Below are positions 1 through 11,370 of a DNA stretch of 64,000 nucleotides, piece by piece. Both the position numbers and the translations under genes were made by a program. Origin of the DNA: Sinotaia quadrata. Lineage: Eukaryota > Mollusca > Gastropoda > Architaenioglossa > Viviparidae. The notes beneath the pieces are model-generated. The model searched no databases. It worked only from the letters and a program-made list of their open reading frames with translations, and had not been told where the DNA came from. The stretch is from the NCBI GenBank assembly GCA_028829895.1, contig CM054182.1, positions 86,439,546-86,503,545 on the forward strand. The letters run 5' to 3'. How positions within the stretch are numbered: position 1 is the first letter of the stretch; each line of letters opens with the position of its first letter.

Positions 1-385
1 CAATAGTGCAGCATACTTATGTTCTATGATGAGGAAGAATGGTAGCTACTAGTGAAGCATATAACTGTTCTATGATGAGGAATGACGGTAGCCACTTGTG
101 CAGCATACAGCTATAGTATGCTGAGGAATAATGGTAAACAGTAGTAGCATATAGTTGTTCTATGATTAGGAATAATGGTAGCTAGTAGTGGAACATATGG
201 CTGTTCTATGATGAGGAAGAATGGTAGCCAGTTGTGCAGTATATAACTGTTCAATGATGAAGAAGAATGGTAGCCAGGAGTACAGGATATAACTGTTCTA
301 TGATGAGGAAGAATAGTTGCAGTGTGCCGTGTATAACTTTTCTATGATGAGGAAGAATTATAGCCAGTAGTGCTGTATATGGCTG
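1..385. repeat. Degenerate ~46-bp minisatellite, about 8 units
   Basis: The phrase TTCTATGATGAGGAAGAATG, or close variants, recurs about every 46 bases together with GTAGCCAGTAGTGCAGCATA. The units are diverged by substitutions and small indels, so the array is old. It runs off the left edge of the window. Confidence 0.85.
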
Positions 386-1104
386 CAACCCGAATTGGGC
401 CTTAATGGCTCAGGACAAATATATAACTTGAGTGTCAAATACATACTATATCTATTCGGGTCGTGATTTTTGTCAGGTCTCAGGCAAGAATTATAGCAAT
501 TCCTCCTGTTTTCTCGTGTTTCCTGATTTTATTATACAATGACGACCAATAAGATGGGGACAATAAGCGGTGGGCATGTGCCAGCCCCCAAATAACTTTC
601 AGCTGGACACGTTTATCTTGTGTGAATGCTTCTGAATCTCTCCAAGAACAGGGAAAATGTGTCAAGGCCAATGTATAACTGTACACAAGAGTCACTGATC
701 TTAGAATTCTGGGATCATAAGATAATTAATGTCCTACACGAGAAATGGGGAAGGGGTGAAAGTTCTATGCTAACTTCTCGCGAATAGAAATAATTTTTTC
801 CTTTCGGAATTGTAGTTATACGTTATATCAAATCCAGTATTGCCAGTGGCACTCAGAACAATTTACGACAATTTTAAGAGGCGTTGATTTCCTAATACGC
901 CATAAGACAAACTTGAAAAGAGTTGATTTATTAAAAGTGACTTGGCACTTATTCTAGTTTTTAAAGCTCTAGCGCTTATCAGCATGAAGTCGTTATCTGA
1001 GTTTGTTTATTCTGATCAGAGCTGAACTGAATTTGTGTCAGTTCACGCATGTATAACGCGTATAGAAATAAACGTGTGCACAAACACAAATACACACGTA
1101 AAGC

Positions 1105-1107
<3 letters not shown>
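386..1107. other. Unique intergenic sequence, no gene seen
   Basis: AT-rich sequence with stops in all frames. The longest frame, on the minus strand (480-695), has no recognisable domain and no coding-like composition. No repeat or RNA gene is visible. Confidence 0.5.
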
Positions 1108-1180
<73 letters not shown>

Positions 1181-1312
1181 CGCGGTGTCAAGACAAGTAA
1201 CAACACGTAATGCTTCATAATAAATGCTCAGAATATGATCAGCGTCAGACACACGATGGTAGGCACACACATCCAATAACTTATGCTCAAACTCATGCAC
1301 TCGATCTCTTTA

Positions 1313-1371
<59 letters not shown>
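1108..1371. repeat. Two (CA)n microsatellites
   Basis: Near-perfect CA runs at about 1108-1176 and 1316-1371, separated by about 140 bp of CA-enriched unique sequence. The open frames crossing them translate to Thr-His or Val-Cys repeats and are not genes. Confidence 0.97.
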
Positions 1372-1374
<3 letters not shown>

Positions 1375-1894
1375 TACGTTCTTTATCAAATACACACATA
1401 AAGGTACCCACATGCACCTTCATGAAATAAACACACCAAGAAATGTGTGTAGTGAAATATTTTCTATTATTTATTGAGATCATACGTTAAGGCTGAAACT
1501 TTTTCAGATCATATTTCATGTCAAGCAAATACCGACATTATTTTCAGATTCCAAACGATTAATTATAATGTGTCAACATGTACATTTTATGTCTCTTTTA
1601 AAGTCAACGTACAACGTGCAATTAAGTATAAAGCGAATGTTTGCATAGAAACACACTGCCCAATGGACACAGATTACATCCCAGGTTTACCCATCCCAGA
1701 CCTACCCATCCCTGGTTTACCCGTCCCAGACTCACACTAGAAACACTAGAAACAATAACATACTGAAGCAAACATAAGCACATTTAAATAACACTTCATT
1801 CTTGTTCACATTTTGCATTAATATGCTTTGCATAGAGAAAATGTTTTGTTTTAACGTTTGCAACAGTAATAACAAAGTGTAGAAATGAAACTGA
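1372..1894. other. Unique spacer with a short 15-bp repeat
   Basis: No gene seen. About 1678-1730 holds roughly four degenerate 15-bp units of the form GGTTTACCCATCCCA. The rest is single-copy AT-rich DNA. Confidence 0.5.
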
Positions 1895-2162
1895 CAGTAA
1901 ACACATTTCATGTACACAACACAATAAACACATTTCATGTACACAACACAGTAAACACAATTAATGTACACAACACAATAAACACATTTCATGTACACAA
2001 CACAATAAACACATTTCATGTACACAACACAGTAAACACAATTAATGTACACAACACAGTAAACACATTTCATGTACACAACACAGTAAACACATTTCAT
2101 GTACACAACACAGTAAACACATTTCATGTACACAACACAGTAAACACATTTCATGTACACGA
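1895..2162. repeat. 27-bp minisatellite, ~10 units
   Basis: Unit core is AACACATTTCATGTACACAA followed by CACAGTA. Two unit types (ACATTTCATG and ACAATTAATG) are interspersed. The unit is 27 bp, so frames stay open on both strands (97 codons plus, 153 codons minus). These frames are a by-product of the repeat, not genes. Confidence 0.95.
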
Positions 2163-2388
2163 CATACACGTAGTTTAGTAACATGAATGCCATTCACTAG
2201 AAAGGTGGGGGTAGGATGGGGCGGCCGGATTGGTTCGGGGGGTGTGTGGGGGGATTATAACGGAACTCTTTTGGTTTCTTGGAGCCGTGATAACTGATTT
2301 GTTAAGAATGCAATACTGAACAAATATCCGGTTTGCTTATCGGTAAAAACTGACGTCACCAAATGGCGCAGTATAAGATATCAATTAA

Positions 2389-2465
2389 ATTAAAAGCATA
2401 AATAATTCTGAAGAGTAATTTATCAATCATTAAAAGCATAAATAATTCTGAAGAGTAAATTATCA
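2389..2465. repeat. Tandem duplication of ~40 bp
   Basis: AAAGCATAAATAATTCTGAA followed by GAGTAA occurs twice in direct succession with nearly no change. The flanks (2163-2388 and 2466-2576) are unique and carry no gene that I can see. Confidence 0.85.
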
Positions 2466-2576
2466 AACTTGAGGAACATTTAAAATAATAAAACAAGGTC
2501 CCGGAACCTTAAAATTTTCCTTTCAATAAGGAAGATCATAAAGAGTGAGTGGTGCCCCAACGTTCGGCAAGAGAAA

Positions 2577-2602
2577 ACAGACAGACAGACAGATTGATAG
2601 AT

Positions 2603-2637
<35 letters not shown>

Positions 2638-2725
2638 GACAGATAGATAGATAGATAGATTACATAATCTTGACTCTTGAAACTAGAAACAAAGACAGTC
2701 AAAAGAAAAAGAAAGGGGGGGGGGT
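2577..2725. repeat. Compound CAGA/GATA/GA microsatellite and poly-G
   Basis: Short (CAGA)n, (GA)n and (GATA)n runs occupy about 2577-2660. A run of nine G follows near 2717. Confidence 0.9.
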
Positions 2726-3195
2726 TCAAATAAGGGGTTTGGGGAGGATAAGCTCGAAGTCACTTCTATACTCGGTTTTGGTCAAATTAACGATCTAACT
2801 GCTAAAAAAAATAACGGACCCTTATCAAAAGATAATTTTCAAAAAATAAAAAGTAAAAATATGATTTATTACGGGTATGTGACAGTGACTTAGGATTTCA
2901 AATAAGTTCAGGATTAAATGTATACACTTTCAAGTACAGACACACACACACACTTGCAATACACACACGCAATACATACATACATATAACATCAACACAC
3001 AGAGATTAATAATACATAATGAACATAAATAAATCACAGTGATCATTCATTGTAAAAATAAATTATCTTTTAAAGCTTGTCCCAACGCTTTGGATAAGTG
3101 AATAAAATTAGTAAATATGATATAAGGCACATAGTAAATCTGACATGGCACAGTGTGTACACTGTCAATGTATAAAGTCGACAGGAAATGGATGC
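2726..3195. other. Unique spacer, no gene seen
   Basis: AT-rich sequence with a short CA stretch near 2938-2955. No frame looks coding. Confidence 0.5.
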
Positions 3196-3250
3196 AGAGA
3201 GAGAGAGAGAGAGAGAGACGGGGGGGGGGGGGGGGAGAGAGAGAGAAAGG
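3196..3250. repeat. (GA)n / poly-G / (GA)n purine tract
   Basis: GA dinucleotides flank an uninterrupted run of about 15 G (near 3221-3235), giving a roughly 50-base strand that is almost entirely purine. Confidence 0.95.
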
Positions 3251-3452
3251 AAAGAAGCGAGAAAGAGATGCACAGATTCAGGGGACGCACGGAGAGGGTA
3301 AAATTCAATTTTCTTTTTAATAAAACCTTGATGAGGCCAAGGAAAGCAAACGTGAAAAAAACAGTAACTACACTAACATAATGTGCTTCTGTGATAATCT
3401 CTCTAATCACGCGTTCTGTTATTGAAAATAAGACATCGCCTTACTCGTACAA

Positions 3453-3455
<3 letters not shown>

Positions 3456-3541
<86 letters not shown>
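3456..3541. repeat. (TG)n next to (AG)n compound microsatellite
   Basis: About 15 TG units lead directly into about 27 AG units. Overlapping open frames are pure dipeptide repeats. Confidence 0.97.
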
Positions 3542-3545
<4 letters not shown>

Positions 3546-3679
3546 TGAATTATTTCTTTCTGCACAACAATAAAAAATTTGTTTTTATGAAAACAAAACA
3601 CAATCGAACCCAAATGTCAACATACCTAACCAAAAGATGCAGGTTTAAAATTTTAAAATAAACAAACTTTAAACATTAG

Positions 3680-3850
3680 GTCTCCACTCCGTTGTCTATG
3701 CCTCTATGGCATAGTGGAGTGTTACAATTTCAACCACTTCTCTGGCTATGCCTCTATGGCATAGTGGAGTTTTATTTTGATATTGTTACAATTTCAACCA
3801 CTTCTCTGGCTATGCTTCTGTGGAATAGCTGAGTTTTATTTTGATATTAA
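3680..3850. repeat. Three spaced copies of a palindromic motif
   Basis: CTATGCCTCTATGGCATAG (7-bp perfect stem, 5-base loop) starts near 3696 and 3746, and a decayed form starts near 3810. In the first copy an outer ACTCC/GGAGT pair extends the stem. The intervening GTTACAATTTCAACCACTTC is also repeated. Confidence 0.85.
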
Positions 3851-3887
3851 TTACTCTCGATTTAAACTTCTAAATATAGAACAATGA

Positions 3888-4190
3888 TGGAATGGTGTGC
3901 AAAGACTAGAGGACAATTCCAATAAACCGGAATAATTTTTTCAGGAATCAGGCCTGAAATGTATAAAATTTATATGCAATTTCTGAAAGAATCTTTTATC
4001 TTAGATTTTTAAAATGGTATTATTACTTTGATTACTAATATTGTTTTCATTTTTGTACCCCTTTTTAATTTTAAGAGATTGTTTCTCTAGACCTTAACAT
4101 TACTGTCTAACTTTTATTCACGCAGTAATGTGTTTACATGTGTAACATAAAGAGAATATTTCTTTGTAACTGTAATATAAAGATATCAAC
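3888..4190 (+). repeat. Dispersed ~300-bp repeat, copy D1
   Basis: Closely matches 6631-6931 in the same orientation. Shared landmarks include TTCAGGAATCAGGCCTGAA, TTATTCACGCAGTAATGTG and the terminal TATAAAGATATC. No coding capacity. The family is not recognised; it could be a SINE-like or MITE-like element or an old local duplication. Confidence 0.85.
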
Positions 4191-4315
4191 AGGATTATCT
4201 ATATGCTATATAAATGAATGTATACAGAGAGACTTATCTGTATACAGAATATAGAAATCAAACGCAGCCATAAAAAGAAATCGGATCTGAGCAAAATAGC
4301 AGCTCTCCATTCCTC

Positions 4316-4402
4316 TTCTCTCTCTCTCTCTCTTTCTCTCTCTCTCACTCTCTCACACACACACACACAAATGCACGCACGCGCACACACACACACACAT
4401 GC
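4316..4402. repeat. (CT)n followed by (CA)n microsatellite
   Basis: Interrupted CT run at about 4316-4353, then CA with GCACGC interruptions to about 4402. Confidence 0.95.
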
Positions 4403-4810
4403 AAACACAAACGCACACAATATTTATACGAAAAAAGCATATTCTCTCAAGTCTTACTTATTCATATATTGAAGGATTTAGTGTCGACCTGTAAATTTAA
4501 GTCAGGTTCAGTCTGTAATATCTTCCGATATTATTTTCTGTGTAAAGGAAGATTTAATATCAGAAGGAAAAAAACTGTGCTTCTCCTTGTTGTCTGTGTC
4601 ATCGAATGTTTGGAATTATAGAAATTGTAATGTTAAAATCTCTTATAGTATATATTATAGTATCAACAGTGCAAAATAATCAAGTCCGTATTTCGACCTG
4701 TTGTCTGTGTAAACGAAGTTTTAGAACTGTCTGATATGAGCAGCGTTAATGTTCATACTACTATGTTTGTTTGTTTTTATGTCTCAACGAATTTTATGTC
4801 TCAATGAATA
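4403..4810. other. Unique to weakly repetitive spacer
   Basis: No gene. Faint echoes of a TGTGTAAACGAAG phrase recur about every 80 bases and suggest an old, decayed extension of the duplication that follows. Confidence 0.4.
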
Positions 4811-4990
4811 ATGCGTTGTATTATAATCTGTGCTTCGTCTTACTTTCAGTGTAAACGAAGCTTGAGAACCATGTTAAGTCTGCGTTGTATTATAATCTAT
4901 GCTTCGTCCGACTTTCATTGTAAACGAAGCTTGAAAACTATGTTTGGTCTGCACTGTAATGAAGTTTACACTTCGTGTCCTGGTTTATCA
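4811..4990. repeat. ~70-bp tandem duplication plus partial third unit
   Basis: TGCGTTGTATTATAATCTRT followed by GCTTCGTC and GTGTAAACGAAGCTTGA occurs at 4811 and 4881. A diverged partial copy begins near 4950. Confidence 0.85.
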
Positions 4991-5811
4991 GCTGATAAGG
5001 CTTAAGTGCTGCACTCATTCTGTGGTAACGCATGTACTGCATCCATTTATATGTGTAGATGAATCTTTAGAATATTAAATAATTTCCGAGTTTCTGCGAG
5101 GGAGCAAAATAAAGAACAGCTAAGTTAATTCATCTTTCTTTTGTCAGCACAACTGGCATTTACTTACTACTGTACGTTATGGAAACGTGAAATCACATGG
5201 GTTTCATGTCATAGAAAGTCATATAACTCGCTCTTGTCACGGAAAAAATTACAGAATTTTAATTATTTTTCCCTAAGCCACTGGTTGACTTTCTATGCAT
5301 GTTGTATACCTCAACGTTTAATGGGAACTGAGACATAGACTTAATGCTCGTACGTGTTGTATAGCTGGAAGTTTTGTCCAGTTCTTTTGTCAGGATCTGG
5401 CGACTGCTCTACTGATAACGGATAGGGACTTAGCAACGATATTTTGGCAGAGGGAGATAACGCAGTTGCTTAGATACCAGTAAACATTCGCAGTACTCGG
5501 TATATTTAACACGCGCACACAAACAAAAAAGAAAAAAACCCACAAAACAATAATTTAAAAAAGGGGAGGCTTGGAAATAAGGTAACCGGATTAGAGAACT
5601 GGAAAATGCAGCAGTAGAGAGATTTTAAATATAAATTTGCTGGTACACAAGTGTTAAGTGGACAAGAAGAGATGTTAGAAAGATTGCACAACTAAAATAT
5701 AACCAAAGTAAGAGACGTAATGCAGCACTACTGAGGGAGGGGGGGGGTATTTCTGAGAGTTGGCGAGTATACAAAAGGTATAAAGAGTTTGTAAAATTTA
5801 AGAACGTTAAG
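4991..5811. other. Unique spacer, no gene seen
   Basis: Short open frames occur on both strands but none carries a domain or compositional signal. A run of nine G lies near 5740. Confidence 0.5.
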
Positions 5812-5905
5812 AAAACTATGAATATAACTATTATGTTGGTAGAAAACTATAAATATAACTATTATGTTGGTAGAAAACTATAAATATAACTATTATGGTA
5901 AAAAA
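5812..5905. repeat. 31-bp minisatellite, 3 units
   Basis: AAAACTATAAATATAACTAT followed by TATGTTGGTAG occurs three times head to tail. The last unit is truncated. Confidence 0.9.
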
Positions 5906-6035
5906 CCGAAATATACAATGGATCTAACAGCGTCAAACTGATAATTATTTCAATATTGATGTTGTTTAGAAGATAATGTTATAACCGTCTATGTGTTATA
6001 ATGAAATGGACAGTTTAATTATAAATCAAAATGAC

Positions 6036-6067
6036 TCTTCTCTCTCTCTCTCTTTCTCTCTCTCTCT

Positions 6068-6099
<32 letters not shown>

Positions 6100-6127
6100 C
6101 ACACACACACACACAAACACAAACACA
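6036..6127. repeat. (CT)n followed by (CA)n microsatellite
   Basis: CT run at about 6038-6067, then CA with interspersed AAACAC to about 6127. The same CT-then-CA order occurs at 4316, 8484 and 46660. Confidence 0.95.
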
Positions 6128-6630
6128 TATATGCGCACTGACTACTGTTAACATATCCTTAAATTAAGCGTACACACACTCAAACTGGAATGTTAAATTT
6201 ACCATTTCTGTACCAGATCTATTGTGTAAGTCTCTATAGCTTTTGCATATTGACCCTGTTTTAATAGCAGAATTATAAATACCAATTTTATATATATAAA
6301 ATTTTTATGACGATATCATGTAAAATCAGTCTCATATACGAAAGACAATGCCCTCCCCCCCCCCCACTTAACATCATTTTTACAAGTTCTTCACCTAAAT
6401 TATTTCAACAACACGATGCAATGTACATGTGCTACAAATAAACAGCTATCGTCCATTTCAAAGCAAACATATATAAGGTTTTTTTTTTGATCAGTGGGCT
6501 CACAATGACATTATTGCATGTAATAAATAAATTCAGTTTTGCACAGTTACGTCACATGCCCGTGGGAAGTATATGTGTACAATGTACTTGATGAGACAGA
6601 AAGACTACCGAACAATTCCAATAAACCAGA
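6128..6630. other. Unique spacer, no gene seen
   Basis: AT-rich, with a poly-C run near 6355 and a poly-T run near 6480. The last 30-50 bases (about 6598-6630) contain a partial duplicate of the start of the dispersed repeat that follows. Confidence 0.5.
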
Positions 6631-6931
6631 TGGAGCGGTGCACTAAGACTATAGCAAAATTCCGATAAACCGGAATATTTTTTTCAGGAATCAGGCCTGA
6701 AGTGTATAAAATTTATGTGCAATTTCTGAAAGAATCATTTATCTTAGATTTTTAAAATGGTATTATTACTGTGATTACTAATATTTTTTTCTTTTTTCTA
6801 CCCCTTTTTATTTTTATGATTGTTTCTCTAGACCTTAACATTACTGTCTAACTTTTATTCACGCAGTAATGTGCTTATTTGTGTAACATAAAGAGAATAT
6901 ATCTTTGTAACTGTGATATAAAGATATCGAT
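6631..6931 (+). repeat. Dispersed ~300-bp repeat, copy D2
   Basis: Second copy of the repeat at 3888-4190. The AATTCCAATAAACC segment is present twice at its left end, so this copy carries a short internal duplication. Both copies stop at the same TATAAAGATATC, which suggests a real element end. Confidence 0.85.
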
Positions 6932-7530
6932 AAATATTGTGAAACACATTTTCAAGAAAGAAACTAAAGTAAATTTTTTTTAAATTTTAAAATCAATTAA
7001 GAAAGTGGAAACAAAGCAAACAGATGTCAGTCACTAATTGAAAATAAAGTACGTATTATCTGAGACTAGTTAAATGGACATTACAAATTCAATTGTCATC
7101 TATGCAATCCATCAACAAAATCCACATTAGCTTTAAGTTTATGTGAACTTTAAATGCAATACCTTGAGACACAAACTTAAGACACACGTCATTCTTTTCT
7201 TGTGTGTGTGTGTGTACAATTTTCGTAAATCAAAATTAAGCCAATGAGAAAATTTTGAAAACTGCCATCATAGGAGAGTAAAATAACTGACCTAGAAACA
7301 GTCATTCGGTACAAATGATTACAAATGAGGCAGCAGTAAGTTTCAGTATAGACAAATGCCAAATTCTCTATGGCTAACTGTACCTAATTCATTATGGGTA
7401 ACTGTAACTCATTCATAATGGGCAACTGTAGTTAATTATTATGGTTCTGATTGAATGCAGAATCAACATTTTAAAGGACCACTACAACAGTCAGAGCTGG
7501 CTGACTAATTTGACATTGCTTAAAGGAAGA
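6932..7530. other. Unique spacer with short echoes of repetition
   Basis: No gene. About 7370-7440 holds three weak copies of a TAACTGTA-TTCATTATGGG phrase. Confidence 0.45.
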
Positions 7531-7890
7531 CACAAAGACCTATCTCACATAACTACAACCTTTTATAGTCCTGTCTCACATAACTACAACCTTCTATAGA
7601 CCTGTTACACATAGCTATAGACATAGGTACACACTTTTCGAGATCTGTCAGACATAGATAAGATCATTTCAAGACGTGTCCGACATAGCTAAGTCTAGTC
7701 TAGCATAGCTACACAATTTTCTAGAACTGTCAGACAGCTAATACCTTTTTCTAGACCTGTCCCACACAGCTAATATCTTTTATAGATCTGTCAACCTAGC
7801 TAAGACATTTTTAGACCTGTCAACCTATCTAAGACATTTTTTAGACCTGTCAACATAGTTAAGACCATTTCTAGACCATTCAACTTACCT
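7531..7890. repeat. Degenerate ~40-bp minisatellite
   Basis: TAGACCTGTC-CACATAGCTA-GACNTTTT recurs about nine times with many indels. It is an old, decayed array. Confidence 0.8.
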
Positions 7891-8240
7891 ACGTCCTTGT
7901 CTGGGTGTTTCACAACAATTATGATTCCTGCCTCTCAACTAAGGCATTCCCTGGACCAAATTATTTCTTCCTGGACCAATATTTCTTCCTGCTTAACTAA
8001 TACATTCCCTGGACCAAATCACACCTACAATCATTCCTGCCTACTTGGCTAAGACAATTTCTGGATTAAATCATACATAATAACATTTATACTGTAAAGA
8101 TTCGCGTTAAACACACTCACACCTAACATCAGTCTGTGTACCTGGCTTCAGATCTACTTTCGATCCAGTCACACTTAACATCAGTCCTGTGTACCTGGCT
8201 TCAGACCTACCCTGTACCCGGTCACAAATAACTTCATTCT
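7891..8240. repeat. Two further degenerate arrays
   Basis: About 7910-8060 repeats TTCCTGCCT-AACTAAG-CATTCCTGGACCAAAT. About 8115-8240 repeats ACATCAGTCCTGTGTACCTG followed by GCTTCAGA two to three times. Both are too diverged to give a firm period. Confidence 0.7.
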
Positions 8241-8481
8241 TACCTTAATAGCTAAAAGACAGTCACCAGACCAACTCATCTGGACAGTTTAATTGCGAAC
8301 AAATATTTTAACAGAAATATATGAAGCAACACGCTAAGAAAGTGCATGCAGTTTACCCTCACACTGAGATGGCGACTGCTTCAATAAAATACCAAAGTAT
8401 TATTCAATAAATAGGTATTCACTTTACAAACTGCACAAATGGTAATGCCATTTAAAGGACCTCGTAAAATACACACACATA

Positions 8482-8483
<2 letters not shown>

Positions 8484-8559
<76 letters not shown>

Positions 8560-8578
8560 CACACACGCACACATACCA
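8484..8578. repeat. (CT)n microsatellite with CA tail
   Basis: About 36 CT units from 8484 to 8556, then a short CA-rich tail. The minus-strand frame over it is an Arg-Glu repeat and not a gene. Confidence 0.97.
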
Positions 8579-8649
8579 CCACCACCATCTCCACTACCAA
8601 CAGGGTTGACGGCATCATCGCACGTGATCTAACTGTGCTCCACCAGTCT

Positions 8650-9470
8650 CATAAGGCAAGGAAATTATCAACTAATTATACTAGCCCGTATGTAAAGAGG
8701 AAGACCAATTATTATATATTTATGCTCGTTTGAACCACTGGAAGCAAGAAAAATATTGTCTAATTATAATCGTTAATTTCTACTAATTCTGAAGGCAATA
8801 AAACTATTATTAAATTATATTCGACAATATCTAAGAAGGTATATCAATTACTATATATTTATTCCCGCCAAAACTAATGGAGGCAAGGAAATTATTAATT
8901 ATTCTCTCCCTTACTTACGAAGGTACGTAAAGTAAAATATATTTATTCTCAACTACACCTCAGGAGGCAAGGAAATTATCATCTAATTACACTAGCCCAT
9001 ACTAGGGAGGCAAGGAAATTATCATCTAATTACACTAGCCCATACTATGGAGGCAAGGAAATTATCATCTAATTACACTAGCCATACTATGGAGGCAAGG
9101 AAATTATCATCTAATTACACTCGCCCGTACTATGGAGGCACGCCACATATATATTCGCATACTCGCCTAAACACGTGGAGGTGAGAAAACCGTCTAATTA
9201 TAGTCGCCTGTACTTATAATTGTCATCTACATATGCTCACCTACACCCGTGTAAACGAGAGAACCATCCAATTGTACTTACCTGTACCACGAAGGAATAG
9301 GAGCTTATCGCCTGATTTATACTCGACAGTACTTATCACGAGTAGTTATAGCAAGTAAACGTCTCTGTTATCTAGTTATACTCGCTTGAATAGGTAATAT
9401 CATCTACTCATACTCAACCTTATCTACAAAGGCGAAGATAAATTTATCACTTAAAATGTACGCATCAGTA
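8650..9470. repeat. Long 42-43-bp array with decayed flanks
   Basis: Core units GGAGGCAAGGAAATTATCAT followed by CTAATTACACTAGCCCATAC are nearly identical at about 8960-9140 (four to five copies). Outward in both directions units become progressively diverged, still with the landmarks ACTCGCC and GGAGGC. This is the pattern expected of an array that is homogenised at its centre and decays at its edges. Confidence 0.85.
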
Positions 9471-9958
9471 GCCATGCAGCTAAATTAAATTAGTATATAA
9501 GGACGTACTTGGAGCGCCCCCTACACTCAATCAATACTTGCCCATATCTTGAATAAAAGAAAAAGTTATGGGGAAATTTATCACTTAGTTGCAAAAGCAC
9601 CTGAAATATACATACTAAAACAGCTCCAATACATCTAAAACAAATATAAAAATAAAAATTGAAAAATGGATACACTCATATTTCACTATAAACGGAAATC
9701 CACGAACACGCGCAACTGAGAAAGCAAATCACCTACAGCATATAAAAGGAAGTCACTCATTGGTTAGAAATAACCCGTAAAAACTGACCGACGATTGGTC
9801 GTCAACTCGGAAATAAGTCATTTAAGCAAATTTAAGCACAGTTAAAAATGAAATAAAATTTTTTTTAAATGTCGACGGAGTAGGGTAATTGAGGGGTATG
9901 ACCAAAATCGCTGATAAGTAACATTTTCAGAATGTGAACGTGAATGTGTACGCCTATG
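9471..9958. other. Unique spacer, no gene seen
   Basis: AT-rich single-copy DNA. Short frames only. Confidence 0.5.
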
Positions 9959-10108
9959 TGTGTTAGAGATTAGGAAATGTGTACTTTTTGTTAGAGATTA
10001 GGAAATGTGTACTTTTTGTTAGAGATTAGGAAATGTGTACTTTTTGTTAGAGATTAGGAAATGTGCACTTTTTGTTAGAGATTAGGAAATGTGTACTTTT
10101 TGTTAGAT
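9959..10108. repeat. 28-bp minisatellite, 5 units
   Basis: GTTAGAGATTAGGAAATGTG followed by TACTTTTT, five near-perfect head-to-tail units. The TTAGAGAT core is shared with the arrays at 10262 and 10665. Confidence 0.95.
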
Positions 10109-10166
10109 AGAAATGTGGAAACGAGTTCAGATATGAATCTGTGTAAATGTTTTAGAGGTTTAACAT

Positions 10167-10169
<3 letters not shown>

Positions 10170-10259
<90 letters not shown>
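10170..10259. repeat. (TG)n microsatellite, ~42 units
   Basis: Uninterrupted TG run preceded by TATATATA. It separates two minisatellites whose units are related to each other. Confidence 0.97.
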
Positions 10260-10261
<2 letters not shown>

Positions 10262-10262
<1 letters not shown>

Positions 10263-10505
10263 AGATTTTGGAATTTTTAAGAGAATGTATGCATTTGTTA
10301 GAGATTTTTGAATTTTTAAGAGAATGTGTGCATATGTTAGAGATTTTGGAATTTTTAAGAGAATGTATGCATATGTTGGAGATTTTGGAATTTTTAAGAG
10401 AATGTGTGCATATGTTGGAGATTTTGGAATTTTTAAGAGAATGTGTGCGTTTGTTAGAGATTTTGGAATTTTTAAGAGAATGTGTGCATGTGTTAGAGAT
10501 TTTGG
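10262..10505. repeat. 39-bp minisatellite, 6 units
   Basis: GATTTTGGAATTTTTAAGAG followed by AATGTGTGCATATGTTAGA. The 39-bp length keeps frames open on both strands (150-208 codons when joined with the TG run). These frames are repeat artefacts. Confidence 0.95.
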
Positions 10506-10664
10506 AACGTGTATATATCTTACAGATATGCAATGTGCTTGTATTCGAGTTCTGAATGAATACGTGTCTTCAAGATTTGAAATAGTGAAATATTTTAGAG
10601 TTTTTGAAAATATGCACATGACTTTGACATTTGGAAATGTTACATCTGTTAAAAACACAAAACA

Positions 10665-10785
10665 GTGTACACGTGTTAGAGACACGGAAATGTGTACACG
10701 TGTTAGAGACACGGAAATGTGTACACATGTTAGAGATACGGGAATATATACACGTGTTAGAGACACAAATGTGTTCAAATATTAT
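10665..10785. repeat. 27-bp minisatellite, 4 units
   Basis: GTGTACACGTGTTAGAGACA followed by CGGAAAT, four units, the last ones diverged. The TTAGAGA-GGAAATGTGTAC core matches the array at 9959-10108. Confidence 0.9.
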
Positions 10786-10954
10786 ACACGAGAATGTATA
10801 CAAGCATAAGAAGTATAAAATAATTAGTATCGTTAAAATATGGAAATGTCTAGGCATACTTATATATATATTATTTAGTAAGTCGCTACATTTCGGCAAT
10901 AATGACCATTTATACGTGACAGTCATCAGAAACGTTTTTCATACATGCAGACAC

Positions 10955-11370
10955 AGGGACCATGGTTACATATATTCAATAGAAGACATGGTTATTTCTA
11001 TTTAATAGGGGACATGGTTATTTCTATTCAATATGGGCCATGGTCACATATATTCAATAGGAACTATGGCTACATATATTCAATTGGAGTCAGGGTTATT
11101 TCTATTCAATAGGTGCCATGGTTACATATATTCAATAGGGGGCGTGGTTATTTCTAGTCAATGGGGCCATGGTTACAAATATTCAGTAGGGGACATGGTT
11201 ATTTCTATTCAATAGGGACCATGGTTACATATATTCAATAGGGGACATGGTTACATATATTCAATGGGGGACATGGTTACAAATATTCAATAGGGGACGT
11301 GGCTATTTCTATTCAATAGGGACCATGGTTACTTATATTCAAAAGGGGGAAATGGTTACATATATTACAT
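10955..11370. repeat. ~27-bp minisatellite, ~15 units
   Basis: CATGGTTACATATATTCAAT followed by AGGGGAC. Two variants (ACATATATTC and ATTTCTATTC) alternate irregularly. Grades into the next array. Confidence 0.9.

Noticed and set aside
2221..2250. GGATTGGTTCGGGG considered as a tRNA B box
   Set aside because: No matching A box at the right distance and no cloverleaf. I found no convincing tRNA elsewhere by eye.
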